DNA of 64,000 nucleotides from Aquincola tertiaricarbonis (GTDB lineage Bacteria; Pseudomonadota; Gammaproteobacteria; Burkholderiales; Burkholderiaceae_C). The position numbers and the translations under genes were made by a program. Positions within the stretch are counted from its first letter, which is position 1; each line of letters begins with the position of its first letter. Positions 28,715 to 38,699 of the stretch are shown in pieces. Under the pieces are notes generated by a model. The model was not told where the DNA came from, did not search any database, and saw nothing but the letters and a program-made list of their open reading frames with translations. Location of the stretch: positions 124,001 through 188,000 of the forward strand of contig NZ_JZUE01000013.1 of assembly GCF_000969605.1 (NCBI RefSeq), given 5' to 3'.

Positions 28715-30831
28715 GCGGCGTCCTTCAGGATGTCGTGCTTCAGGCGGTCGAATTCGGCGTCGGCGTCGAGTGTGCGCCGCGTGGTGGACAGGGCCGTGCT
28801 CACGCGCGTGCCGCCCTGGCCGTCGTCTTGGAGCCAGATCCACAGCCGGCGTTCCCGCACGTACAGCATCGCGAACACGCCGATGATCAGCAGCACCGCG
28901 CCCAGGTACACCAGCGTCTTGCCGGGCGCACGCGCCACCTGGAACACGCTGGCCTGGATCTGCGTGAAGTCGCTCAGCTGCAGCAGCACCGGCGCCGGGT
29001 ACAGGAAGCTGTCGGACAGCGACAGCACCGCCAGCGACATGAAGGCCTGGGTCTTGTCGCCGGGCTCGGCGGGCTTCAGGCCGGCCTTCTCGCGGGCGGC
29101 GTTGTGCAACTCGAACAGCGCACCGTTCAGGATGCGCAGCAGTACCTCGGAGATGCGCGCGCGCTCGGCCTCGGGCACCGTGGTTTCCAGGAAGCGCGAC
29201 AGCGACATCAGCCCGCCCGGCGCCTGCGAGGCGTCGTCCTTGGCGCCCGGCACCTCGGCACCGGAGAACAGGCCCAGCACCCGCTGCGTGGTGACGGTCA
29301 GCTGCTCGCCCATTTCCGGCCGGTCGGCCGGCGTGGCCTTGGCCACGTAGCGGCGCACCGCCTCGGCGCGCAGCGCCGGGTCGCCCAGCGCGCGGCGCAG
29401 CTGCAGCCAGCCGTCGATGCCGTCGTTGTCGTCCACCGGGATGCGCAGGTAGCGGAAGTTCTCGTTCGGCGTGTCGCGCACGCCGGCCAGGTACACCCGC
29501 TGGCCGTCGATCTCCACCGGCACCATGTAGTTGTTGAATTCGCGCGCCTGGCCGGCCGCGTCGCGCAGCCGGTACGAGACCGAAGGGCCCACGTTCTGCA
29601 GCGTCTTGGTGGTCTGCGTCTTCACGCCGGAGCCCAGGTGCTGCTCCAGCGAGCGCACCAGATCCACCTTCCGCACGTCGGTGCCGGCGGCGCCGGTGTT
29701 CATCGCGCCCATGTTCTCGACGTTGATCACCCGCAGGCCCGACAGCTCCAGCGTCAGCTGCTGGGCCTCGCTGGTCAGCGTGGTGCTTTCGCCCACGCGG
29801 CCCTGGATGTCGAACGGCTCGGTGCCGGGCTTGAGCGGCAGCGCCTTCAGCGTGAGCTTGGAGCCGCCATCGTCGAAGCTGCTCTGGTAGATCGTCACGC
29901 CGCGGTGGAAGGCCGGCTGGTTCACCTTTACCGTGGCCGGGATCGCCTCGCCGGTGTCGCGGTCGTGGATCACGATCTCGCTGGCGAACAGCTTGGGCAT
30001 GCCCGTTTCGTAGTAGTCGACGATGAACTTCTTCAGCTCGATGTCGAAGGGCAGGTCCTGCAGCACCACGCCGTTGGACATGCTGATGATGGCGGTGCCG
30101 GCGCGGCCCTGCTCCGGCACCAGCAGGTTGGCGCGGAAGGTGGGATTGCGCTCGGACAGCCGGTGCGAGTCCGGCACGTCGCGCAGCATGCCCCCGCCCA
30201 GGAAGGGCGTCTTGCCCAGCAGCGCCATCTGCGCACGCACCACCAGGTCGCCGTCGAACAGCCCGCCCAGGCAGATCAGCACGATGGAGCTGTGCGCGGC
30301 CAGGTAGCCCACCTTGTTGGCCATGCCCTTGCGCGCGGCGATCATCGTGCCGTGCGGGCGGATCTGCACCTTGGCCTTCCAGCCGCTGCCCGTCAGCAGC
30401 TTGCCGATGCGCTCATAGGCGGCGTCGCGGCCTTCAGGCAGCGTGCCTTGGGCCTTGTGATGGAAAGCGCTGAGCGACTGCTCGCGCAGGTGTTCCTTGT
30501 AGGCGCGCAGCTCCGCCACGATCTTGGGCAGGTTGCGGGCGATGCACAGGCTGGTGGAGGTGACCAGGAAGGCCAGGATCAGCAGGAACCACCAGGCGCT
30601 GTACACCGCATACAGGCCCACGGCGTCGAACACCTGCGCCCAGAACGGGCCGAACTGGTTGACGTAGTTGTTGGCCGGCTCATGCTGCTTGACGACCGTG
30701 CCGATGACCGACGCGATGCAGATCACCGTCAGCAGCGAGATCGCGAAGCGCATCGACGACAACAGCTCGACGGCGTCGCGCCAGGCCCGCGAGCGGCTGC
30801 TGACTTCGAGGCCGGTGGTGGGCAGGCTCAT
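28711..30831 (-). CDS. resB: cytochrome c maturation System II protein ResB
   Basis: A 706-residue membrane protein. Hydrophobic helices are at the N-terminus (SMRFAISLLTVICIASVIGTV, AWWFLLILAFLVTSTSL), one is near residue 190, and one is near the C-terminus (GKTLVYLGAVLLIIGVFAMLYV), with a large periplasmic domain between. This is the ResB/Ccs1 layout. It acts with CcsA as the cytochrome c synthetase. The sequence is about 100-150 residues longer than short ResB proteins but normal for betaproteobacteria. It starts at ATG 30831, downstream of the cytochrome gene and its terminator. Confidence 0.92.
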   Translation of the reverse strand: MSLPTTGLEVSSRSRAWRDAVELLSSMRFAISLLTVICIASVIGTVVKQHEPANNYVNQFGPFWAQVFDAVGLYAVYSAWWFLLILAFLVTSTSLCIARNLPKIVAELRAYKEHLREQSLSAFHHKAQGTLPEGRDAAYERIGKLLTGSGWKAKVQIRPHGTMIAARKGMANKVGYLAAHSSIVLICLGGLFDGDLVVRAQMALLGKTPFLGGGMLRDVPDSHRLSERNPTFRANLLVPEQGRAGTAIISMSNGVVLQDLPFDIELKKFIVDYYETGMPKLFASEIVIHDRDTGEAIPATVKVNQPAFHRGVTIYQSSFDDGGSKLTLKALPLKPGTEPFDIQGRVGESTTLTSEAQQLTLELSGLRVINVENMGAMNTGAAGTDVRKVDLVRSLEQHLGSGVKTQTTKTLQNVGPSVSYRLRDAAGQAREFNNYMVPVEIDGQRVYLAGVRDTPNENFRYLRIPVDDNDGIDGWLQLRRALGDPALRAEAVRRYVAKATPADRPEMGEQLTVTTQRVLGLFSGAEVPGAKDDASQAPGGLMSLSRFLETTVPEAERARISEVLLRILNGALFELHNAAREKAGLKPAEPGDKTQAFMSLAVLSLSDSFLYPAPVLLQLSDFTQIQASVFQVARAPGKTLVYLGAVLLIIGVFAMLYVRERRLWIWLQDDGQGGTRVSTALSTTRRTLDADAEFDRLKHDILKDAA

Positions 30832-30855
30832 GGGGCGAAATTATCGTGCGGGCGG

Positions 30856-30880
30856 AAAAAAGGCCGGTACGGGACCGGCC
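30856..30880 (-). terminator. Rho-independent terminator of the cytochrome c4 gene
   Basis: On the minus strand GGCCGGT-CCCGT-ACCGGCC forms a perfect 7-bp stem with a 5-base loop, followed by six T residues. It lies 25 bp after the cytochrome stop codon and before the resB start, so it separates the two transcripts at least in part. Confidence 0.85.
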
Positions 30881-30904
30881 TCGGGTACGGGAGCGCGAAG
30901 GGTC

Positions 30905-31519
30905 TTAGCGCAGGCCGGCAATGTAGTCGGACACGGCCTTGATCTCGGCGTCGCTCATCTTGCTGGCGATCGCGGTCATCTGCGCATTGTTGGCGCGACC
31001 GCCGCTGCGGAAACCCACCAGCTGCGATTCGGTGTAGGTGGCGTGCTGGCCGCTCAGGCGCGGGTACTGCGAGGGGATGCCGCCGCCGGTGGGGCTGTGG
31101 CAGCTGGCGCAGGCCGGCACCGCCTTGGACAGGATGCCGCCGCGGTAGATGCTTTCGCCCAGCTGCACGGTTTCCTTGTTGGTGGCAAAGCCCGGCTTGG
31201 ACTGCTTGGAGGCATAGAACGCGGACACGTTGCGCATGTCTTCGTCGCTCAGCTGGGCGGCGAAGCCCTGCATGATCGGATTCTTGCGCTTGCCCGACTT
31301 GAACTCGTGCAGTTGCTTCGAGAGGTATTCCGGATGCTGGCCCTGCAGGATGGGATAGGCCGGGCTGCCGCGGTTGCCGTCGGCGGCATGGCAGGCAACA
31401 CACACCTGCGTCGCGATGGCCTGCCCTTTGGTCAGGTCGGGCTTGGCGGGCGCGGTTGCTTCAGCGGCAAGCGCGGGCGCCAAGGCGGCGGCGAAGATCA
31501 GGGCAATGAGCGACTTCAT
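30905..31519 (-). CDS. diheme cytochrome c4
   Basis: A 204-residue periplasmic cytochrome with a signal peptide ending near residue 18 (ALAPALAAEA). Two heme sites CVACH and CASCH lie about 97 residues apart, each followed by a distal Met candidate (NPIMQGFAAQL and NAQMTAIASKM). The two halves are homologous repeats, as in cytochrome c4/c553 that carry electrons to terminal oxidases. A terminator follows, then the resB-ccsA pair that would mature it. It is divergent from engB. Confidence 0.93.
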   Translation of the reverse strand: MKSLIALIFAAALAPALAAEATAPAKPDLTKGQAIATQVCVACHAADGNRGSPAYPILQGQHPEYLSKQLHEFKSGKRKNPIMQGFAAQLSDEDMRNVSAFYASKQSKPGFATNKETVQLGESIYRGGILSKAVPACASCHSPTGGGIPSQYPRLSGQHATYTESQLVGFRSGGRANNAQMTAIASKMSDAEIKAVSDYIAGLR

Positions 31520-31535
31520 GTCGTAGGCGGCGGCG

Positions 31536-31565
31536 TTGGAGGTTCAAACCGCCGGATTTTACAAT
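31536..31565 (+). promoter_or_regulatory. promoter of engB, predicting a leaderless transcript
   Basis: TTGGAG (31536-31541), an 18-bp spacer and TACAAT (31560-31565) form a fair sigma-70 promoter. Transcription would start about 31571-31572, at the engB ATG itself, and no Shine-Dalgarno sequence is visible before that ATG. Confidence 0.5.
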
Positions 31566-31570
31566 GCCGG

Positions 31571-32305
31571 ATGACCGAATCACCTGACGCCCGTACGGCG
31601 CTCGCCTGGACCCACACCGCGCGCTTCCTCACCACGGCCAGCAAGCTCGACCAGCTGCCCGTCTCGGAGCTGCCGGAAATCGCCTTCGTGGGGCGCAGCA
31701 ACGCGGGCAAATCGACCGCCATCAACACGCTGGCGCAGCAGAAGCGGCTGGCCTTCGCCTCCAAGACGCCGGGCCGCACCCAGCACATCAACCTGTTCCA
31801 CCTCGGGCCGAAGGACGCGCCCGACACGCTGTTCGCCGACCTGCCCGGCTACGGCTACGCGGCAGTGGCGCGCACCGCCAAGCTGCGCTGGCAGCAGGTG
31901 ATGGCCGACTACCTGGAGATTCGCCGCAGCCTGTCGGGCGTGGTGCTGATGGTGGACAGCCGCCTGGGCTTCACCGAGCTGGACCAGCAGCTGCTGCAGT
32001 TCGTGGCGCCGCGGGTGGGCACCGGCGAGGTCAAGCTGCTGGTGCTGCTGACCAAGGCCGACAAGCTCTCGCGCAAGGAAGCCGATGCGGCGGTGCGTGC
32101 CGCCACCGACGTGCTGGCGCAAGTGAGCACCGACGATGCCGATGTGAGCCTCAGCCTGTTCTCGGCGCTGAAGAAAAGCGGCGTGGGGGATGCTGCGGAA
32201 ACCCTGTACGGCTGGGTGCATCCACCGGCACCGGCACCGGCAGCGGCAGCGGCAGCGGCGGCGGTAGCTGCTGCGGCGGCCGATCCGGCCGATCCGGCCG
32301 AATGA
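31571..32305 (+). CDS. engB: ribosome biogenesis GTPase EngB (YihA/YsxC)
   Basis: A 244-residue GTPase needed for assembly of the 50S subunit. G1 is GRSNAGKST, G3 is DLPGYGYA, G4 is TKAD and G5 is SLFSALKKSG. The core ends near residue 216; a 28-residue low-complexity tail PPAPAPAAAAAAAAVAAAAA then DPADPAE follows, encoded by runs of CCGGCA and GCGGCA hexamers. Typical EngB is 200-220 residues. The ATG at 31571 matches the conserved N-terminus and lies at the predicted transcription start. The tail may vary in length through slippage. Confidence 0.92.
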   Translation: MTESPDARTALAWTHTARFLTTASKLDQLPVSELPEIAFVGRSNAGKSTAINTLAQQKRLAFASKTPGRTQHINLFHLGPKDAPDTLFADLPGYGYAAVARTAKLRWQQVMADYLEIRRSLSGVVLMVDSRLGFTELDQQLLQFVAPRVGTGEVKLLVLLTKADKLSRKEADAAVRAATDVLAQVSTDDADVSLSLFSALKKSGVGDAAETLYGWVHPPAPAPAAAAAAAAVAAAAADPADPAE

Positions 32306-32452
32306 AAAAGGCGGCCCGCCCCCCTCTTGTTCGAGCGCCACTCCCTGGTGTTGTCGGTGGGCTGAGCCGGGGCCGAGTGTAGGAAGCGGGGCCGGTCCGG
32401 ACACCCCGCGAGCACGGGGCTGGTACTTGGGCGACGGCCGCCGGCGGCGCTG

Positions 32453-33991
32453 TCAGCCGCGCCGGCCTTGCTCCTGGATCTGGCGCATCAGCCGGGCGGC
32501 GGCTCGCCGGACCAGCGAGCGCGGCTGCATGCCGCGCAACAGGCCTTCGGCATGCAGGCGCTGCAGCGCCGAGCGGCGCAGCGCCCAGGTCTGGCGGCCG
32601 CCGGCCAGCTCGGCGAACAGCCACAGGTCGTCCGCCTGCCACAGCAGCTGCAGCACCCGCCAATGGCCGTCGATGAAGATGCGGGCCCAGGCCGCGGGCT
32701 GCTGGCCGTCCAGCCAGGCGGCGGCTTCGTCGGCATCCTCCGGCGGCAGCGCGGCGGCGGTGGCCTGCGCATCGGCCAGCAGATCGGCGCTCACCGTGCT
32801 CAGCATGTGCGCGTCCAGCGGCAGGGGCACGCCGCGCTCGGCGGCCGTGGGCGGGAAGCTGGGGCCCAGCGTCTCCAGCGTGGCGATGGCGTCGGCCGCG
32901 GCCTGCAGGCGGTCGTGGAACTGCTGCTGCGCCTGGGTCGCCAAGCGCTTGAGCGCCCAGCGGAAGGAGGCGGCGTCGGGCTGTTCCTCGCAAGCCATGG
33001 CCGCCACCAGCGTTCCGGCCTGGGCCAACAGTTGCTGGCGCTGGGCATCCGCGGGCGGTTCGTGCAGCTCCGCCAGGAAGGCGATGCGGTCGATGAACTC
33101 CCACATCGGGTGGGTGTACGCATCCAGCGTGGTGGGGTCCTGGCGTGCCACGCGCAGGGCCACCGGCTGCACCCGCTGCAGCAGCGCCTGTACGTCCGCC
33201 GCCAGCCCGCTGCCTTGCAGGATGGCGTCGAAGATGCGCGGCAGCAGCAAGGGTGCGTCTGCGGCGTTGGGCAGCACTGCGGCGGATTCGGCCACCGTCG
33301 GGGCCGCAGCGGCAGGCATCTGCTTGCGCAGGCCTTCCAGCGTCGGCGGCGGCGGATTCTGGCGATGCCAGCTGCGCGACTGCGTGCCGGTGACGATGGT
33401 GCGGTAGCTGCTGGGCGTGACGCCCGCGTCCTCCAGCCGCGTGCAGGCCGAGGCATACGCCATGCGCAATGCCCGCGCCAGCGGCGGCGTGGCCGTGCGC
33501 AAGAAGGCCAGCTGAAGCCCGGGCGAGGCGGGCAGTTCGCCGACGGCGGACCACAGCGAACGCACGAACAACTCGGGCCGCAGCGGATTGGTGTCGCGCG
33601 CCACGTGCAGGTCGCCCACCAGCGCGGAGGTGAAGGCACGCAGTTCGCGCAGCTCGAATTCGGTGGCGGCGGCCAGCGCCTGCACGCTGCGCGACAGCTC
33701 CACGTCCGTCTGCACCGCGGCGTCCTCGACCAGCGACAGGGTGCCCAGCCCGTGCGGCAGCCGGCCGCCTGGCGCCTGCGGCCGCAACAGCTCGCCCAAC
33801 CGGCGCGCGAAGCCGGACACCAGCTCGGCGCGGTACAGGTGCACCAGGCGCTGCACGTCGGGCAGCAGCGCCTGGCCCGGGCCAGAACCGGCGGACAGCG
33901 CGGCCACGCCGTTGAGCACCTCCTGCATCAGCAGGGGTGCGCGGGCCAGTTCATCGTCGATGAACTGAGGCAGCGACGGGCGTCGTGGCAT
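32453..33991 (-). CDS. DUF1631-family protein
   Basis: A 512-residue, mostly helical, soluble protein. The N-terminal PQFIDDELARAPLLMQEVLNGVAAL segment, the central TLDAYTHPMWEFIDRIAFLAELH and the C-terminal stretch WRVLQLLWQADDLWLFAELAGG are typical of DUF1631 proteins of beta/gammaproteobacteria. Those I remember are longer (about 700-800 residues), so this may be a shortened member. The function is not established. The start at ATG 33991 avoids an upstream extension that would run through the groEL terminator. It lies downstream of groEL on the same strand and converges with engB across a 147-bp gap with no obvious terminator. Confidence 0.72.
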   Translation of the reverse strand: MPRRPSLPQFIDDELARAPLLMQEVLNGVAALSAGSGPGQALLPDVQRLVHLYRAELVSGFARRLGELLRPQAPGGRLPHGLGTLSLVEDAAVQTDVELSRSVQALAAATEFELRELRAFTSALVGDLHVARDTNPLRPELFVRSLWSAVGELPASPGLQLAFLRTATPPLARALRMAYASACTRLEDAGVTPSSYRTIVTGTQSRSWHRQNPPPPTLEGLRKQMPAAAAPTVAESAAVLPNAADAPLLLPRIFDAILQGSGLAADVQALLQRVQPVALRVARQDPTTLDAYTHPMWEFIDRIAFLAELHEPPADAQRQQLLAQAGTLVAAMACEEQPDAASFRWALKRLATQAQQQFHDRLQAAADAIATLETLGPSFPPTAAERGVPLPLDAHMLSTVSADLLADAQATAAALPPEDADEAAAWLDGQQPAAWARIFIDGHWRVLQLLWQADDLWLFAELAGGRQTWALRRSALQRLHAEGLLRGMQPRSLVRRAAARLMRQIQEQGRRG

Positions 33992-34061
33992 GGCGGGCGG
34001 CAGGTGGTCGAGCGCCGATTGTTCGGCCCGGCCGCCGGTGCCCAAGCCCGGAAAAGCGGCG

Positions 34062-34091
34062 AAAAAAAAGCCCGCGGCTTTCGCCGCAGGC
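34062..34091 (-). terminator. Rho-independent terminator of groEL
   Basis: Minus-strand stem GCCTGCGGC-GAAA-GCCGCGGGC (one G-T pair, GNRA-type tetraloop) followed by eight T residues, 31 bp after the groEL stop. It should end the groESL transcript before the DUF1631 gene. Confidence 0.9.
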
Positions 34092-34121
34092 TTTTCGGGA
34101 GAGCAGGCTGTTGGCCTGGAC

Positions 34122-35780
<1,659 letters not shown>

Positions 35781-35809
35781 TCAGTGAATGTGGGCTGACG
35801 GGGAGCCGA

Positions 35810-35877
35810 GCCGGATCCGGGTTCCCCGGTCCGGCGAGAGCCCCCTCGGGGTGGCGAGGATCGCGGCGGCGCCGCGA
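35810..35877 (-). other. hairpins in the groES-groEL intercistronic region
   Basis: Two strong inverted repeats lie between the genes. At 35810-35835, arms GCCGGA-T-CCGGG and CCCGG-TCCGGC give 11 pairs with one bulge and a 3-base loop. At 35861-35877, TCGCGGC-GGC-GCCGCGA gives 7 pairs. Neither has a U-run, so RNA processing or stability control is more likely than termination. Confidence 0.65.
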
Positions 35878-35897
35878 CCGCAGCCTGGGGGCCCCGC

Positions 35898-36188
35898 TTA
35901 TTTCTCGACGACGGCGAAGAGGTCCTCTTCGCGCATCACGAGCAGTTCGTCGCCGTCGACCTTGACGGTCTGGCCGCTGTACTTGCCGAACAGCACGCGG
36001 TCACCAACCTTGATGTTCAGGGCCACGAAGTCGCCCTTCTCGTTGCGCTTGCCGGGACCCACCGCCAGCACTTCGCCCTGGTCGGGCTTCTCGGCGGCGT
36101 TGTCGGGGATCACGATGCCAGAGGCGGTCTTGGTTTCTTGTTCCAGGCGCTTGACGATCACGCGATCGTGCAACGGACGAAGTTTCAT
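35898..36188 (-). CDS. groS: co-chaperonin GroES
   Basis: A 96-residue GroES that caps the GroEL ring. [18 protein letters not shown], the mobile loop [18 protein letters not shown] and [14 protein letters not shown] are all typical, and length is exact. GGAG precedes the ATG at 36188. The leader carries a CIRCE operator and the operon promoter, so expression is expected to be held down by HrcA and raised on heat shock. Confidence 0.98.
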   Translation of the reverse strand: MKLRPLHDRVIVKRLEQETKTASGIVIPDNAAEKPDQGEVLAVGPGKRNEKGDFVALNIKVGDRVLFGKYSGQTVKVDGDELLVMREEDLFAVVEK

Positions 36189-36278
36189 GGGTTCTCCTAG
36201 TGCAATTGACACTTTGGGTGGGCTCACGGGCCGTGGCGGCAGTCGCCTCGACCCGTTCAGTCGGTCTCTTTTGGAGTG

Positions 36279-36305
36279 TTAGCACTCAACCGTGTCGAGT
36301 GCTAG
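36279..36305 (-). promoter_or_regulatory. CIRCE operator (HrcA site) of groESL
   Basis: TTAGCACTC-N9-GAGTGCTAG read on the plus strand matches the CIRCE consensus TTAGCACTC-N9-GAGTGCTAA in 17 of 18 positions. It overlaps the expected transcription start of groESL. No hrcA gene is in the window. Confidence 0.96.
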
Positions 36306-36312
36306 CAAACGG

Positions 36313-36340
36313 ATTATAGGGACGGCGGACGCCGATTCAA
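36313..36340 (-). promoter_or_regulatory. groESL promoter, sigma-70 with sigma-32-like features
   Basis: On the minus strand TTGAAT (36340-36335), a 16-bp spacer and a perfect TATAAT (36318-36313) are followed eight bases later by CIRCE. The wider sequences CCTTGAAT and CCCTATAAT also resemble the heat-shock sigma-32 consensus (CTTGAA, CCCCAT), so dual control is possible. Confidence 0.8.
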
Positions 36341-36355
36341 GGGGTGGGCGAACGC

Positions 36356-37399
36356 CTACCTGCCAGCGACGGGAAATTCCAGCCAGGTCACCAGGGCGGC
36401 CGCCTCGTCGTCGCCAGGCGCTGCCTGCCGCCGGAATTCGATGCGACCGCCCAGAGAGCGGGCCAGCCCGCGCAGGATGCGGAAACCCAGCCGGTCGCCG
36501 GCATCGGCGTCGAAGTCGGCGGGCAGGCCGGCGCCGTCGTCGGTGATGGTGAGCACGCACCGACCCGGCCCCGCATTGTCCAGCGTGATATCGATGGTGC
36601 CGCCCCGACCGGCGGTAAAGCCGTGTTTCAACGCATTGGTCACCACTTCCACCACCAGCAGCGAGAGCGTCACCGTGCGGTCGAAGTCCAGCACCAGCGG
36701 CGGGCCCTGCACCTGGCAGCGCACCTCCGCCTGCCCGGCGGCGGCGATCACGTCGTCGCACAGCGTGCGCAGGGTCAGGGTCAGCGGCACGTCGGCACTG
36801 TCCGGGGCGTGCAGCCGGCGGTGGATGCGCGACATCATGTCGAAGCGGTGGCGGGCTTCGCTGAGCGCCTGCGCGGCTTCCGGGTTGTGGGCCAGGCGCT
36901 TGTGCTGCACCGCCAGCAGCCCGCCGATGAAGGCCAGGTTGTTGGCCACGCGGTGCTGCAGTTCACTGAACAGCGTGGTGCGCTGGTCCAGCAGGGCGCG
37001 GGTGCGCTGCTGCTCCGCGGCCAGGCGGTCCAGCGCATGGTTCATCAGGCCCACCACCAGGATGTTGACCACCGCCACCAGGGCGAACAGGCCCATGGCC
37101 AGCACCGACGCCAGGTCCAGCCCCAGCGCGGTGAACGGGCGGATGAACCAGTACCACGCGGCCAGCAGCGAAAGCACCGCGCACAGGGCGCCGGGGCCGC
37201 GGCCACCCACCAGCGTGCTGAGCAGCATCGCCGGGAAGAAGGTGAGGAACGGGAAGCCCAGCGGCAGCCACGCGCCCATGGCAAAACGCGCGGCCAGCGC
37301 GATGCCAAAGGTGGCGAGGCTGAAGCCGTAGCCGAACAGCGGCCGGCTGCGTGAGCGCGCGGCGAAGGCCAGGAACCGATCCCACGGGCGGCTGCTCAA
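36356..37399 (-). CDS. membrane sensor histidine kinase, DUF4118-like plus HisKA_2 type
   Basis: A 347-residue kinase. The first 120 residues hold four hydrophobic helices of the DUF4118/KdpD-like membrane module (GFPFLTFFPAMLLSTLVGG, ALCAVLSLLAAWYWFI). Then comes HisKA_2 with the phospho-His in FSELQHRVANNLAFIGGLL, followed by the HATPase motifs EVVTNALKHGF, DDGAGLP and LGFRILRGLARSLGG. This class often controls general stress or light responses. I prefer the TTG at 37399, which has GGGAG eight bases upstream, because the first ATG (37444) lies inside a strong hairpin; the choice is uncertain. No response regulator is adjacent. Confidence 0.85.
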   Translation of the reverse strand: MSSRPWDRFLAFAARSRSRPLFGYGFSLATFGIALAARFAMGAWLPLGFPFLTFFPAMLLSTLVGGRGPGALCAVLSLLAAWYWFIRPFTALGLDLASVLAMGLFALVAVVNILVVGLMNHALDRLAAEQQRTRALLDQRTTLFSELQHRVANNLAFIGGLLAVQHKRLAHNPEAAQALSEARHRFDMMSRIHRRLHAPDSADVPLTLTLRTLCDDVIAAAGQAEVRCQVQGPPLVLDFDRTVTLSLLVVEVVTNALKHGFTAGRGGTIDITLDNAGPGRCVLTITDDGAGLPADFDADAGDRLGFRILRGLARSLGGRIEFRRQAAPGDDEAAALVTWLEFPVAGR

Positions 37400-37432
37400 G
37401 GTGCACTCCCTCACGACGTTGCCCCGCGCGGG

Positions 37433-37460
37433 GCCCGGCCGCATGCATGCACGGCCGGGC
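37433..37460 (-). terminator. hairpin after the XRE regulator gene, possible terminator
   Basis: A perfect 9-bp inverted repeat GCCCGGCCG / CGGCCGGGC flanks the 10-base loop CATGCATGCA, 17 bp downstream of the XRE stop codon. There is no U-run, so it could slow or end transcription only with help, or stabilise the 3' end. Confidence 0.45.
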
Positions 37461-37476
37461 TGCCCGACGGGCGCGA

Positions 37477-38301
37477 CTATAGGGGCGTGCGGCCCGGCTC
37501 GGCCAGCCGGCGCAGTCGCTGGGCGGTGGTTTCGTCGGCGGGATAGAAGGCTTCCAGCGCCAGCTCCGCCAGCGTGATGTCGCGCGGCGTGCCGAACACC
37601 GTGGTGGTGGACAACAGCGACAACGGGCCCACCGGCGTGGACAGGCGCAGCGGCATGGCAATGCCGCCAGGCTCGGGATCGTCGACCGGTCCGGGCGCGG
37701 CGGCTTCCACCGAGGCCGGTGATGGCAGCGCCTGCAGCTCCTGCAGCAGCGCGGCCAGCACCGGGTCGCCGGTGCCGCCGGCCTGCTGGCGCAGCCGCTC
37801 CAGCAGGTGGGCGCGCCAGGCGCGGTAGTTGAGGATGCGCGGCGCCAGGCCGTCGGGATGCAGGCTCAGCCGCAGCACGTTGACCGGCGGCGCCATCAGG
37901 CCGCTGCCCACGCCGGCCAGCAACAGCGGCAGCATGCGGTTGGCCGCCACCAGCTGCCAGTGGCGGTCGATCGCCAACGCCGGCCAGGGCTCATGCGCCT
38001 GCAGCACCTGCTGCACGGCCTGGCGCACCGGCGCCAGCGCCGGGTCGTCGAGCGGGCGCTCGGCATACAGCGGCGCATAGCCGGCCGCCACCAGCATTGC
38101 GTTGCGCTCGCGCAGCGGCACCTGCAGCTGCTCGGCCAGGCGCAGCACCATCTCGCGGCTGGGCGCGGCCTTGCCGCTTTCCAGGCAGCTGAGGTGGCGC
38201 TGCGACACGTCGGCCTGCAGGGCGAACGCCAGCTGGCTCAGACGCCGGCGCTGGCGCCACTGGCGCAGGTGCTCCCCGATGGGCGTGGCGGTGGCCGCCA
38301 C
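37477..38301 (-). CDS. XRE-family regulator with MmyB-like ligand-binding domain
   Basis: A 274-residue regulator. The N-terminal helix-turn-helix (LRQWRQRRRLSQLAFALQADVSQRHLSCLESGK) is followed by the MLTR/MmyB ligand domain (HEPWPALAIDRHWQLVAANRM, NVLRLSLHPDGLAPRILNY). Members often regulate an adjacent enzyme or exporter. The GTG start at 38301 has GGAGG ten bases upstream, placed inside the end of the preceding NTF2-like gene, and lies 2 bp beyond that gene's stop, so the two are co-translated. The LFGTPRDITLAELALEAFYPAD-type C-terminus is typical. Confidence 0.85.
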   Translation of the reverse strand: MAATATPIGEHLRQWRQRRRLSQLAFALQADVSQRHLSCLESGKAAPSREMVLRLAEQLQVPLRERNAMLVAAGYAPLYAERPLDDPALAPVRQAVQQVLQAHEPWPALAIDRHWQLVAANRMLPLLLAGVGSGLMAPPVNVLRLSLHPDGLAPRILNYRAWRAHLLERLRQQAGGTGDPVLAALLQELQALPSPASVEAAAPGPVDDPEPGGIAMPLRLSTPVGPLSLLSTTTVFGTPRDITLAELALEAFYPADETTAQRLRRLAEPGRTPL

Positions 38302-38303
38302 CG

Positions 38304-38699
38304 TCAGGCGGCCTCCGGCAGCGCGTCGATGAAGCCGGTGACTTCCAGCAGCCGGCCGCCGTGCAGCGTGGCGAAGTCGGTGCCGCGGATGGGCGCCGGC
38401 TGGGCACCGGCCGGGCCCAGGTGCCACGAGAACCGCAGCCGGTCGGCGTGCCCATCGGCCGAGCCTTCGGCCAGCATGAAGCGAAAGCCGGGAAAGCGCT
38501 GCTGCACGGCGGTGATCAGCGCGTCGATCTGCGCATGGCCGCTGGCCTGCATCATCGGGTCCATGTAGCGGCCTTCCTCATGCCACAGCGCCTGCAGCAG
38601 GTGATTGCGGCGCTGCGCATCGGGCTCGTTCCACAAGGCGATGTAGCGCTGGGCCAGCTGCTGTGCCTGCTGCTGGGCGGGGGTGGGGGCTTCTGACAT
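38304..38699 (-). CDS. NTF2-like (SnoaL-type) protein
   Basis: A 131-residue alpha+beta cone-fold protein. QQLAQRYIALWNEPDAQRRNHLLQAL and EGRYMDPMMQASGHAQIDALI are the classic N-terminal half, and GFRFMLAEGSADGHADRLRFSWHLGP the central sheet. Such proteins are small enzymes or ligand-binding folds; the reaction here is unknown. The ATG at 38699 has GGAG eight bases upstream; an in-frame ATG at 38756 is less convincing. It forms a pair with the XRE regulator. Confidence 0.78.
   Translation of the reverse strand: MSEAPTPAQQQAQQLAQRYIALWNEPDAQRRNHLLQALWHEEGRYMDPMMQASGHAQIDALITAVQQRFPGFRFMLAEGSADGHADRLRFSWHLGPAGAQPAPIRGTDFATLHGGRLLEVTGFIDALPEAA

Noticed and set aside
32306..32452. Terminator between converging engB and DUF1631 genes
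   Set aside because: Short GC-rich inverted repeats exist but none has both an adequate stem and a U-run.
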